Source: Caulobacteraceae bacterium
Lineage (GTDB): Bacteria; Pseudomonadota; Alphaproteobacteria; Caulobacterales; Caulobacteraceae
Assembly: GCA_004144935.1 (NCBI GenBank)
Contig: SDZP01000017.1
Location: 1 to 20,089 of the forward strand
DNA length: 20,089 nt
Reading direction: 5' to 3'
The notes under the pieces were generated by a model. The model made no database searches and had not been told where the DNA came from. It was given only the letters and a program-made list of their open reading frames with translations. Both the position numbers and the translations under genes were made by a program. Positions 1 through 6,294 of this stretch are shown in pieces (within the stretch, counting starts at the first letter, position 1; each line of letters begins with the position of its first letter).

Positions 1-1
1 C

Positions 2-79
2 TTCTGGATGGTGCTCGCGGCGGCGGCGGTGTCGGCTCTGCTTTTGACAGGTCTTGCGGCTCTACTGCCACGGCGTTGA
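2..79 (+). CDS. C-terminal end of an integral membrane protein (partial)
   Basis: The window opens inside a reading frame that ends at TGA 77-79. The 25 visible residues are one long hydrophobic stretch rich in Ala and Leu, followed by Pro-Arg-Arg before the stop. This looks like the last transmembrane helix and short cytoplasmic tail of a transporter, for example of the MFS type, but 25 residues cannot identify the family. The next gene follows after 76 bases on the same strand. The frame choice rests on the hydrophobic character and the well-placed stop; the rest of the gene lies to the left of the window. Confidence 0.5.
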   Translation, partial: FWMVLAAAAVSALLLTGLAALLPRR

Positions 80-155
80 CCAGCCGGGCCAATGGGAGGA
101 ACTTCCCCGCCAACCTGGAGTTAAAGCCAGGAATTCATCTGTGGGAGCTACGACT

Positions 156-413
156 ATGCAAGGTGTTGGCTGGATTGCCGCAATCATCATCGGGATTTTC
201 GCCGGCTGGGTGGCCGAGAAGATCCTGCGCCGCAACGACGGACTGCTCATGAACCTGGCGGCCGGCCTCATCGGCGGCCTGCTCGGCAAGTGGCTGATCG
301 TCGACCTGATGGGCTTCAACTACGGCGGCTGGATCGCCAGCGCCATCGCCGCCATCATCGGCGCCGTGGTGCTGCTGTTCATCTGGGGCCTGATTTTCCG
401 CCGTCGCGCCTAG
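156..413 (+). CDS. GlsB/YeaQ/YmgE-family small membrane protein
   Basis: An 85-residue protein with three hydrophobic segments (about residues 5-20, 30-50 and 58-81) and a Gly-rich pattern (GWIAAIIIGIFAGWVAEKIL, then AAGLIGGLLGKWL) typical of the transglycosylase-associated/GlsB family. These are small inner-membrane proteins often linked to general stress, with no proven biochemical role. The frame is open upstream to 54, but I place the start at ATG 156: GGGAG at 143-147 gives a good ribosome-binding site 8 bases before it, and the family begins directly with the first membrane helix. The protein ends with a basic tail (RRRA). A hairpin with a T run follows the stop. Confidence 0.85.
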   Translation: MQGVGWIAAIIIGIFAGWVAEKILRRNDGLLMNLAAGLIGGLLGKWLIVDLMGFNYGGWIASAIAAIIGAVVLLFIWGLIFRRRA

Positions 414-438
414 AGCGCCGGCCCTCAAACGTCTAAGG

Positions 439-472
439 CTCCCGTCGCTGACCTCAGCGGCGGGAGTTTTTC
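439..472 (+). terminator. Hairpin plus T run, overlapping the next gene's ribosome-binding site
   Basis: CTCCCGTCGCTG (439-450) pairs with CAGCGGCGGGAG (455-466) through 12 positions, with one G-T pair and a 4-base loop, followed by TTTTT. This has the form of an intrinsic terminator for the GlsB-type gene. The right arm also contains GGGAG (462-466), the only good Shine-Dalgarno sequence for the TTG start at 474, so the folded hairpin would hide that site. Confidence 0.75.
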
Positions 473-473
473 G

Positions 474-686
474 TTGAATCCGAAACTGAAGAAGATGATC
501 GGGACCGTCCTGATCCTGGTCTTCCTGGCGCTCTACGCCATGGGCGTGGTCAGCCTGCACGGCGTGCTGCCCAAGAATTTCCTGCTGGAGCTGGTGTTCT
601 TCGCGGTGGCCGGCGTGGCCTGGGGCCTGCCGCTGTTCCCGCTGCTAGCCTGGATGAACCGGGAGCCGAAAGGCCCCGCGTCTTAA
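474..686 (+). CDS. DUF2842 family membrane protein
   Basis: A 70-residue protein with two membrane segments (about residues 9-28 and 37-58). The opening NPKLKKMIGTVLILVFLALY and the later VAGVAWGLPLFPLLAWM match the DUF2842 pattern, a small alphaproteobacterial family of unknown function. The start is TTG at 474, because the conserved N-terminal K/R-rich lead-in lies before the first ATG (495) and GGGAG lies 7 bases upstream. That Shine-Dalgarno sequence is in the 3' arm of the terminator-like hairpin, so translation may depend on whether the hairpin forms. An ATG 495 start would remove the conserved lead-in. Confidence 0.75.
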   Translation: MNPKLKKMIGTVLILVFLALYAMGVVSLHGVLPKNFLLELVFFAVAGVAWGLPLFPLLAWMNREPKGPAS

Positions 687-702
687 ACTCTGGAAGCCTC
701 CC

Positions 703-779
<77 letters not shown>

Positions 780-797
780 ATACCAGGGAGGAGCGCC

Positions 798-826
798 CTT
801 ATAGGGATGAGGTCTGCCGCGGGCAA
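798..826 (-). promoter_or_regulatory. Promoter of tRNA-Pro
   Basis: On the minus strand TTGCCC (826-821) and TATAAG (803-798) are separated by exactly 17 bases. The GC-rich bases after the -10 box (GGCGCTCC) resemble the discriminator of stable-RNA promoters under stringent control. The expected start near 791 would give a 5' leader of about 12 bases. The assignment is by consensus only. Confidence 0.7.
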
Positions 827-880
827 CGGCGAAGTTCGGTATTTGCGAACACCCGCTTTCATTCAGATTTTACGCCGATC

Positions 881-954
881 ACCCTGACGAAAGTCAGGGT
901 CCACCCTCTGTTCCCGCCTTCAGCGAGGCGGGTGGGTCCTGACGTTCGTCAGGA
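881..954. repeat. Array of three consecutive hairpins (REP-like)
   Basis: Three perfect stem-loops follow one another. The first is ACCCTGAC-GAAA-GTCAGGGT (881-900, 8-bp stem). The second is CCCGCCT (913-919) with AGGCGGG (926-932). The third is TCCTGAC-GTTC-GTCAGGA (937-954, 7-bp stem). The outer two are near-copies of one palindrome flanking a different central one, the layout of REP/BIME-type intergenic elements. It lies just after the merR stop and could shield that transcript's 3' end, but there is no T run on either side. Confidence 0.7.
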
Positions 955-964
955 CAATCGGGGA

Positions 965-1378
965 TTATTTACGCAGCAATCCGTCCAGCCGCGCCTTGAT
1001 GGCTTCCAGCTCTGTCAGGGTGTCGCTCAGGCGGCCCCGCGCCTCGTCGCTCAGCTCGCCGCTCGGCGGGTCGAGGTCGCCGGACTCTGCCATCGCCGGG
1101 CCCTCCTCGCCGCGGGCGACGGCCAGGATGCGCTTTACCCCGCCGTCCTTGTGCAGCTTCTGCACGCCCTTGATGGTGTAGCCCTCGCTGTGCAGCAGGG
1201 TCTGGACGGCGCGCAGGACCTCGATGTCCTGCGGCCGGTAGAACCGGCGGCCGCCGGCCCGCTTCATCGGACTGATGAAGGTGAACTTGGTTTCCCAGAA
1301 ACGCAGGACGTGCTGGGGCGCGCCGAGTTCATCGGCGGCTTCCGAGATGGTGCGGAAGGCGTGAGGGCCCTTCGCCAA
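965..1378 (-). CDS. MerR-family transcriptional regulator
   Basis: A 137-residue protein with an N-terminal MerR winged-helix domain. FRTISEAADELG with VLRFWETKF gives the first helices, and GGRRFYRPQDIEVL is the typical wing and following helix. About 40 residues with little recognisable pattern follow, then a helical C-terminal segment (LSDTLTELEAIKARLDGLLRK) that probably dimerises. No metal-binding cysteines are present, so it is not of the metal-sensing type. The start is TTG 1378, the only possible one: the frame is closed two codons upstream by the ihfA stop (TAG 1387-1385). Only 6 bases separate the genes, so co-transcription with ihfA is expected. A MerR gene directly after ihfA is a common alphaproteobacterial arrangement. 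Its targets are unknown. Confidence 0.9.
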   Translation of the reverse strand: MAKGPHAFRTISEAADELGAPQHVLRFWETKFTFISPMKRAGGRRFYRPQDIEVLRAVQTLLHSEGYTIKGVQKLHKDGGVKRILAVARGEEGPAMAESGDLDPPSGELSDEARGRLSDTLTELEAIKARLDGLLRK

Positions 1379-1384
1379 ACGGCC

Positions 1385-1687
1385 CTAGCCTTCCAAGGCG
1401 CGGTCGATTCGCGCCTTCATCACCTGGCTGGCGCGGAAACCGATGACCCGGCGGGGCTCGATCTCGGCTGGCTCGCCGGTCTTGGGATTGCGGCCCATGC
1501 GGGCGCGCTTGGCGCGGACCTGGAAGACGCCGAAGCCCGACAGCTTGACCTGTTCGTCACGCTCCAGCGCCTCGGCCATCAGGTCGAGCGTGCGTTCGAC
1601 CAGTTCGGAGCAGTCCTGCCGAGTCAGGCCCACTTCCTCGTGGACCGCTTCGCACAGTTCCGCGCGCGTGAGTGTCGCGCCCTTCAT
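1385..1687 (-). CDS. ihfA: Integration host factor subunit alpha
   Basis: A 100-residue DNA-bending protein of the HU/IHF family that would pair with IhfB, shaping the nucleoid and helping recombination and sigma-54 promoters. Seen here: TLTRAELCEAVHEEVGLTR at the N-terminus, VKLSGFGVFQVRAKRARMGR, and the beta-arm motif GRNPKTGEPAEI whose Pro intercalates into the minor groove. Its length matches IHF-alpha. ATG 1687 is preferred over the in-frame ATG at 1705 because the Shine-Dalgarno GGGAGGGG (1699-1692) lies between them. It sits between fabH and merR. The 136-base gap to fabH has a possible -35 (TTGACG, 1746-1741) but no convincing -10, so a private promoter is uncertain. Confidence 0.95.
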   Translation of the reverse strand: MKGATLTRAELCEAVHEEVGLTRQDCSELVERTLDLMAEALERDEQVKLSGFGVFQVRAKRARMGRNPKTGEPAEIEPRRVIGFRASQVMKARIDRALEG

Positions 1688-1823
1688 GGGACCCCTCCCA
1701 GACAAATGTTAACGCCAGTCATGCCGTGAAAACGTCGTGGCGTCAAAGGGTTCCGCGTGGGTGTGGATACGAAGGGTCAGTGCACGCGCGGTTCCTTCTC
1801 GCGACGAGCGGGACAAGGGTTCG

Positions 1824-2804
1824 TTACAGCCGAACCAGACAGGCGCCCCAGGTCAGACCGCCGCCCATGGCTTCCATCAGCAGCAGGTCGCCGCGCTTGA
1901 TGCGGCCGTCGTCGATGGCCGTCGACAGGGCCAGCGGGATCGAGGCGGCGGAGGTATTGGCGTGGTCGCCGACCGTCTGGACAACCTTGTGCTCGTCCAG
2001 TCCCAGCCGCTTGGCCACCCCATGCAGGATGCGCTCGTTGGCCTGGTGCGGGATGAACCAGTCGACGTCGGCGATGGTCAGGTTCGCCTTTTCCAAAGCC
2101 GTCTCGATCGATTCGGAGATGTTGATGACGGCGTGCTTGAACACCTGGTTGCCGGCCATGCGCAGCTTGCCGACGGTGCCCGTCGTCGAGGGGCCGCCAT
2201 CGACGTAGAGCAGGTCCTGCTTGGTCCCGTCGCAGCGCAGGGACCAGCTGATCAGGCCGCGATCGGTGTTGGCGCCCTCGCCTTCCACCGGCTCGAGCAC
2301 AACGGCGCCGGCGCCGTCGCCGAACAGCACGCAGGTGCCGCGGTCGGTCCAGTCCATCAGGCGGGTCATGGTCTCCGCTCCGATGACCAGGGCGCATTTG
2401 GCGTTGCCGCGGGCCACGAAGCCGTCGGCCACCGTCAGGGCGTAGACGAAGCCGGAACAGACCGCCTGGATGTCGAAGGCGATGCCGACCGGGCATCCCA
2501 GCTTGCGCTGAACGATGGCGGCGGTGGCCGGAAAGGTCAGGTCGGCGGTGGTGGTGGCGACGACGATCAGGTCGACGTCGGCGGGGGTCTTGCCGGCGTC
2601 GGCGAGGGCCTTGAGGGCGGATTCGACGGCAAGGTCGGAGACGGCCTGGTCGTCGCCGGCCCGGTGGCGCTGGCGGATACCGGTGCGCTCCCGGATCCAT
2701 TCGTCGGTGGTGTCGACGATCTTCGAGAGGGCCTCGTTGGTCACGATGTCAGGGGGCAGATAGGCGCCGACGCCGGTGATCGCGCTACGCAGCACTTGGG
2801 TCAC
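1824..2804 (-). CDS. fabH: 3-oxoacyl-ACP synthase III (KAS III)
   Basis: A 326-residue thiolase-fold enzyme that condenses acetyl-CoA with malonyl-ACP to start fatty-acid synthesis. The catalytic triad is visible: Cys116 in DIQAVCSGF, His253 in WFIPHQAN and Asn283 in DHANTSAASIP. The C-terminal GGGLTWGACLVRL is also typical, and length and motifs are complete. The start is GTG 2804, which overlaps the plsX stop by four bases (GTGA), so translation is probably coupled. plsX-fabH is one of the most conserved bacterial lipid gene pairs and ties acyl-chain initiation to phosphatidic acid synthesis. Confidence 0.97.
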   Translation of the reverse strand: MTQVLRSAITGVGAYLPPDIVTNEALSKIVDTTDEWIRERTGIRQRHRAGDDQAVSDLAVESALKALADAGKTPADVDLIVVATTTADLTFPATAAIVQRKLGCPVGIAFDIQAVCSGFVYALTVADGFVARGNAKCALVIGAETMTRLMDWTDRGTCVLFGDGAGAVVLEPVEGEGANTDRGLISWSLRCDGTKQDLLYVDGGPSTTGTVGKLRMAGNQVFKHAVINISESIETALEKANLTIADVDWFIPHQANERILHGVAKRLGLDEHKVVQTVGDHANTSAASIPLALSTAIDDGRIKRGDLLLMEAMGGGLTWGACLVRL

Positions 2805-3856
2805 TTTACTTCGGGCTCCGTGAGCGGCTTGGCCAGCGCGGCCGACAGCTGTTTGACGCTGCGGTCGATCTCGGCGGCGAAATCGCTGCGCGCCAGGTCC
2901 GCCGCGACGACGACGGCGGCGGCGTAGGACCGGGCGTCGGCCGAGCCGTGGCTCTTGATGACGATGCCGTTGAGGCCCAGCAGCGGCGCGCCGTTGACCG
3001 CGCCGGGATCGAGCTTGGCCCTGAGGATCTTGAGACCGCCGGTCGCCAGCAGGGCGCCCAGCATGTTGAGGGGCGAGGATTTCAGGGCCCCGCGCAGCTC
3101 GCTGGCGATGAAGCGGACGACCCCCTCGGCGGTCTTCAGCAGGATGTTGCCGGTGAAGCCGTCGGTGACCACCACGTCGACCGTGCCCTTGGCGATATCG
3201 TCGCCCTCGACGAAGCCGTGGTAGTCGAATTCGAAAGCCGTGGCCTTCAGCAGGGCATGGGCCTCGCGGACCTCCTCGTGGCCCTTCTGGTCCTCCGAGC
3301 CAACGTTGAGCAGGCCGACCGTGGGCCGGCCGCCGCCCTGGATGGCGTGGTGGAAGGCGGCGCCCATGATGGCGAATTCGACCAGCTGCTCGGCGTCGGC
3401 GCTGACGTTGGCGCCTACGTCCAGCACGGTGGTGATGCCGCTGGCGGTCGGCCAGCTGGCGGTCAGGGCCGGGCGGTTAATGTCCGGGCCCATGCGCAGG
3501 ATCAGCATGGAGACGGCCATCAGGGCGCCGGTGTTGCCGGCCGAGACGGCGGCGACCGCCTGGCCGTCCTTCACCGCCTGGACCGCGTTCCACAGGCTGG
3601 AACCCTTGCCCCGGCGCATGGCCTGGGCCGGTTTCTCGTCCATGGCGATGAATTTTTCGGTGTGGCGCACCTCGGCCAGCGCGGCCAGGGCGGGCAGCCT
3701 GGCCAGTTCGGGGCCGATCTTCGCCTCGTCGCCGTGCACCAGGAAGCGCACCCCCGGCCCCAGCCGGCGCGAGGCGATGCCCAGGGCGGGGATCACCACG
3801 GACGGGCCGTGGTCGCCGCCCATGGCGTCGACGGAAAGGATCAGCGGTTCGGACAA
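2801..3856 (-). CDS. plsX: Phosphate acyltransferase PlsX
   Basis: A 351-residue enzyme that makes acyl-phosphate from acyl-ACP for PlsY, the first step of phospholipid synthesis in most bacteria. Seen: ILSVDAMGGDHGP at the N-terminus, AVSAGNTGALMA, LDVGANVSADAEQL, GLLNVGSEDQKG and VVTDGFTGNILLKTAEG, all PlsX signatures in the right order. The frame is open far upstream, but the family starts just before ILSVDAMGG. The only sensible start is TTG 3856, giving LSEPLILSVDAMGGD. The Shine-Dalgarno sequence is poor (GGGAG lies 13 bases away). Its stop overlaps the fabH start. The gap of 106 bases to DUF177 has no rpmF, which lies there in many bacteria. Confidence 0.94.
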   Translation of the reverse strand: MSEPLILSVDAMGGDHGPSVVIPALGIASRRLGPGVRFLVHGDEAKIGPELARLPALAALAEVRHTEKFIAMDEKPAQAMRRGKGSSLWNAVQAVKDGQAVAAVSAGNTGALMAVSMLILRMGPDINRPALTASWPTASGITTVLDVGANVSADAEQLVEFAIMGAAFHHAIQGGGRPTVGLLNVGSEDQKGHEEVREAHALLKATAFEFDYHGFVEGDDIAKGTVDVVVTDGFTGNILLKTAEGVVRFIASELRGALKSSPLNMLGALLATGGLKILRAKLDPGAVNGAPLLGLNGIVIKSHGSADARSYAAAVVVAADLARSDFAAEIDRSVKQLSAALAKPLTEPEVK

Positions 3857-3962
3857 GACGGGCCTATGGCTCCCGGAAACGCCTTGGTGGGACCGGCCAG
3901 GCAAGGTCGGTGGGCGAAGCGGCCGGACGATAACGCCCGGCGGGCGGGATGCAAGTGCCCGC

Positions 3963-4487
3963 TCATTCGGCGTCCGGGCGCAGTTTGGCGAGGGCGGCAA
4001 AGGGCGACAGGACGTTGTCCTCGGCCGGCGGTTCGTAGACCGCGCCGGGCTTGCGCGGGAAGGGATCGACCTCCAGCGCCAGGTGCTCGACCACATAGGC
4101 GGCGAGATCGACCTTGTCGGTCTCCAGGACGTCGGGCGGGTCCTCGCCCTCGGGATCGATGTCGACCTCAAGCGATTCGGACCTGGGGGCGGCGTCGCTG
4201 CCGGCCGGAACGGCGCGGACGAAGAAGTCGCTGGTCAGGGTCTGTTCGAAGGGCTCGCCCGACAGGCTGCAGATCTGGGTGACCTGCGCCTCCAGGGCCC
4301 CGCGGATCTCCGTGCCGTCGAGCCACGGCCGGGCGCTGACCCGGGCGGTCAGGGAATCGAGCCGTTCGAGCCCCAGATCGCGGGCGATGGCGACGCGGGT
4401 GGCCGCATCGGCGGTCAACTCGACGGACTTCATGCCCCGGCCGATATCGGCCAGGGTGACGGTGTGGGACCAGAGCGGCGTATCCAT
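3963..4487 (-). CDS. DUF177 / YceD family protein
   Basis: A 174-residue protein of the YceD (DUF177) family. Members commonly lie upstream of rpmF-plsX and are thought to act in ribosomal RNA or large-subunit metabolism; the biochemical role is not settled. Seen: the central block VTQICSLSGEPFEQTLTSDF and the acidic VLETDKVDLAAYVVEHLALEVDPFPRKPG, which is the family's most conserved stretch. The C-terminus (NVLSPFAALAKL) is also typical. The start is ATG 4487: GGAGG lies just upstream, and its ATG overlaps the upstream stop as TGATG, suggesting coupled translation with the chaperone gene. A GTG at 4502 is possible but lies before the Shine-Dalgarno sequence. Confidence 0.88.
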   Translation of the reverse strand: MDTPLWSHTVTLADIGRGMKSVELTADAATRVAIARDLGLERLDSLTARVSARPWLDGTEIRGALEAQVTQICSLSGEPFEQTLTSDFFVRAVPAGSDAAPRSESLEVDIDPEGEDPPDVLETDKVDLAAYVVEHLALEVDPFPRKPGAVYEPPAEDNVLSPFAALAKLRPDAE

Positions 4488-5026
4488 CAGACCTCCAGCC
4501 ACGTGACCTCGCCGGCCAGCAGCGTTTCAGCGGGCTGCGCGGCGAGGTGCCGCCTCGCCCGCACGATGTAGTCGGTCATGCCGGCCGCTTTGGCGTCGTC
4601 GCCGTCGAACAGGGTGCGGGCCAGCAGGGCCTGCAGGGTCCGGGTGTCCGGCAGGGCGTCGAAGGCCTGGTCGGCCGAGCGGGCGCGGCCGTAAAACGCT
4701 TCGCCCAGCTTCTTGATCCGCTTGGGCACGGCCACGTCGCCGACGCCCAGTTCGCGGAAGGCGTCGTCCAGGCCGCGGGTGAAGCGGTCGACCAGGGCCT
4801 GCTTTGTCTCAGCCTTGCGGGCCTGGTCGGACTCCGGCCCGCCCTTGAGCCGGTCCAGCAGCAGGATGACGTGCAGGCTGTAGAGTTCGAATCGTCCCTC
4901 GCGGGTGTCGGCGGCGCCCAGGGTCGTGTAGAGCCCGGGCCGGCGGGCCTGGGCGACGGCGGCGCTGTAGAGGGATTCCCCCGCCACGACCGCCGGCCTT
5001 GGCTTCCTGAACCGTTTGAAGAACAT
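4487..5026 (-). CDS. Ubiquinol-cytochrome c chaperone (CBP3/UQCC1 family)
   Basis: A 179-residue protein resembling the Ubiq_cyt_C_chap family, relatives of yeast Cbp3 and human UQCC1 that help assemble cytochrome b into the bc1 complex. Seen: LYSAAVAQARRPGLYTTLGA near the start, the block GRFELYSLHVILLLDRL, and a C-terminal region with the conserved GEAFYGRARSADQAF and YIVRARRHL. The basic N-terminus (FFKRFRKPRP) may contact RNA or membrane. The start is ATG 5026 with GAGG six bases upstream. It is the first gene of the minus-strand run and faces bamE across a 98-base divergent promoter region. Confidence 0.88.
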   Translation of the reverse strand: MFFKRFRKPRPAVVAGESLYSAAVAQARRPGLYTTLGAADTREGRFELYSLHVILLLDRLKGGPESDQARKAETKQALVDRFTRGLDDAFRELGVGDVAVPKRIKKLGEAFYGRARSADQAFDALPDTRTLQALLARTLFDGDDAKAAGMTDYIVRARRHLAAQPAETLLAGEVTWLEV

Positions 5027-5068
5027 ATGCGCCTCGATTTCGCCCCGCCTTCTGGCTAAAGCGGGGCA

Positions 5069-5099
5069 TTGAACTAAGCCCCCGCGGGCGATAGGTCAA
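5069..5099. promoter_or_regulatory. Mirror-symmetric divergent promoters
   Basis: TTGAACTA (5069-5076) and TAGGTCAA (5092-5099) form an inverted repeat matching at 7 of 8 positions, around a GC-rich core containing CCCGCGGG. Read on the minus strand this is TTGACC, 17 bases, TAGTTC, driving the chaperone/plsX/fabH run. Read on the plus strand it is TTGAAC, 17 bases, TAGGTC, driving bamE. Each -35 element lies over the other's -10 element, so the two polymerases could not bind together. The minus-strand copy is the better match. Assignment is by consensus only. Confidence 0.5.
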
Positions 5100-5124
5100 A
5101 GACAACACTCCGGAGTCCCTAGCT

Positions 5125-5670
5125 TTGATCCGCAAGTCCGCTATCGCGCTGTTCATCGGCGCCGCCGTTCTGGCCACGGGCGCCTGCACGCCGATAACCA
5201 GCTATTCCGGCTTCCAGGTCGTCGAGGCCAACCCCGCCGACGTCAAGGTCGGGGAAGACACCAAGTCGACGGTGATGACCAAGCTGGGCTCGCCCTCGGC
5301 CACCTCGCTGACCCAGAGCAACGGCGCCGTGGCCGGCCAGGAGATCAAGACGGTCTCGGCCCGTGACTCCAACCTCTGGTTCTACATGACCCAGGTCAGC
5401 GACCGGGTGGCCTTCTACAAGCCGCGCGTGGCCAAGCGCGACGTCGTCGCCGTGGCGTTCGACCCCGGCAGCGAGCAGGTCATGGCGGTCAACACCTACA
5501 AGCTGGAGGACGGCAAGGTGGTGTCGTTCAACGGCGGCAAGACCCCGACCCGCGGCCGCGAGATCACCATCCTCGAACAGCTGCTGGGCAACGTCGGCAA
5601 CGGCGGCATGCTGCCCCGCGACGACAGCGAAGGCCTGCCGGGCAGCCGGCCGGGCGACCGCCAGCAGTAG
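5125..5670 (+). CDS. bamE: Outer-membrane assembly lipoprotein BamE (SmpA/OmlA family)
   Basis: A 181-residue lipoprotein, the small subunit of the BAM machine that inserts beta-barrel proteins. A signal peptide (residues 1-20) ends at Cys21 in VLATGAC, a slightly unusual lipobox. The SmpA/OmlA core follows: VKVGEDTKSTVMTKLGSPSATS (family pattern: G.+ + V...LG.P), SNLWFYMTQ and VVAVAFDPGSEQV. The start is TTG 5125 with CGGAG about nine bases upstream; no in-frame ATG lies before the signal peptide. The C-terminal tail (GGMLPRDDSEGLPGSRPGDRQQ) is Gly/Pro-rich and probably disordered. It is divergent from the chaperone/plsX run, a conserved caulobacterial layout. A hairpin that is the first arm of a repeat element follows the stop by six bases. 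Confidence 0.87.
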   Translation: MIRKSAIALFIGAAVLATGACTPITSYSGFQVVEANPADVKVGEDTKSTVMTKLGSPSATSLTQSNGAVAGQEIKTVSARDSNLWFYMTQVSDRVAFYKPRVAKRDVVAVAFDPGSEQVMAVNTYKLEDGKVVSFNGGKTPTRGREITILEQLLGNVGNGGMLPRDDSEGLPGSRPGDRQQ

Positions 5671-5676
5671 TGATAC

Positions 5677-5841
5677 CCTTCTCCCGCTCGTCGGGAGAAG
5701 GTGGCGGCCGCAGGGCTGACGGATGAGGGCGGCGCCGACTTCCGGGGCTGCCCTTCTTTGTTGGTGATTGGTCGGTAGAGGGGGCGCTGCCCTCATCCGA
5801 CCCGCTTCGCGGGCCACCTTCTCCCGGCAAGCGGGAGAAGG
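5677..5841. repeat. MITE-like inverted-repeat intergenic element
   Basis: Two related arms of about 60 bases face each other. Each has a 10-bp perfect hairpin at the outer end (CCTTCTCCCG...CGGGAGAAGG at 5677-5701 and 5817-5841). Going inwards, each then has AAGGTGGC, a variable GC-rich piece, CGGATGAGGGC and GCGCC. The right arm also has the small hairpin CCCGC-TTC-GCGGG (5801-5813). The centre (about 5741-5780) is unrelated. It fills the gap between bamE and the COQ10-like gene, ending two bases before the latter's stop. Elements of this look are common between genes in GC-rich proteobacteria; copy number here is untested. The hairpins may also mark transcript ends for these convergent genes. 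Confidence 0.75.
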
Positions 5842-5843
5842 AT

Positions 5844-6293
5844 TTAGGCTAACTTGCTCAACGCCGCCGCCCGGTCCTCGAAACACTTCATCAGCTTCGC
5901 CACCGCCGGGTCGAAGTTCGAGGCCAGCATGCGGTCGAGCATCGGGACCTTGAATTCGAACTCGATCTCGAAGGTCACCTCGCAGCCCTCGGGGTGCTCG
6001 ACGAATCGCCAGCGGTTCCACAGGCGACGGAACGGGCCGTAGAGCAGGTTGACCTCGATCACCCCGGCGGCCGCGTCGCGGCGGACCCGGGTGGCGAACT
6101 TCTCGCGCAGGAAGGTGAAGGCGACGGTAGCCTCGGCGTCGAGCAGGCTCAGGCCCGGCTCGGGCTCGCGCCGGTTCCACACCCGCATGCCGGTCACCCA
6201 GGGCACGAACTGCGGATACTGCTCGACGTCGCCGACCAGTTCGAAGAGCAGGCCCGGGCTATAGGGCAGGATGCGCGTCAGCGCGTGACGCAA
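5844..6293 (-). CDS. COQ10/RatA-family ubiquinone-binding START-domain protein
   Basis: A 149-residue START-like protein of the Coq10/RatA family. Homologues bind coenzyme Q and support respiration; the E. coli member RatA was reported to block 70S ribosome assembly, so some databases call these toxins. Seen: ILPYSPGLLFELVGDVEQYPQFVPWV (the family's N-terminal signature), AEATVAFTFLREKFATRV and the C-terminal FDPAVAKLMKCFEDRAAAL helix that closes the lipid pocket. The start is TTG 6293, one base after the lipA stop, so co-translation with lipA is likely; the ribosome-binding site is weak. No antitoxin-like partner is nearby, and the lipA and bc1-chaperone context favours the quinone role. Confidence 0.88.
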   Translation of the reverse strand: MRHALTRILPYSPGLLFELVGDVEQYPQFVPWVTGMRVWNRREPEPGLSLLDAEATVAFTFLREKFATRVRRDAAAGVIEVNLLYGPFRRLWNRWRFVEHPEGCEVTFEIEFEFKVPMLDRMLASNFDPAVAKLMKCFEDRAAALSKLA

Positions 6294-6294
6294 G

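Noticed and set aside
54..155. N-terminal extension of the GlsB-like protein
   Set aside because: It overlaps the end of the upstream frame, is not hydrophobic like the rest, and lies before the good ribosome-binding site at 143-147.
5844..6293. RatA-type toxin of a toxin-antitoxin pair
   Set aside because: No antitoxin-like gene adjoins it, and the position after lipA fits a coenzyme Q-binding role better.
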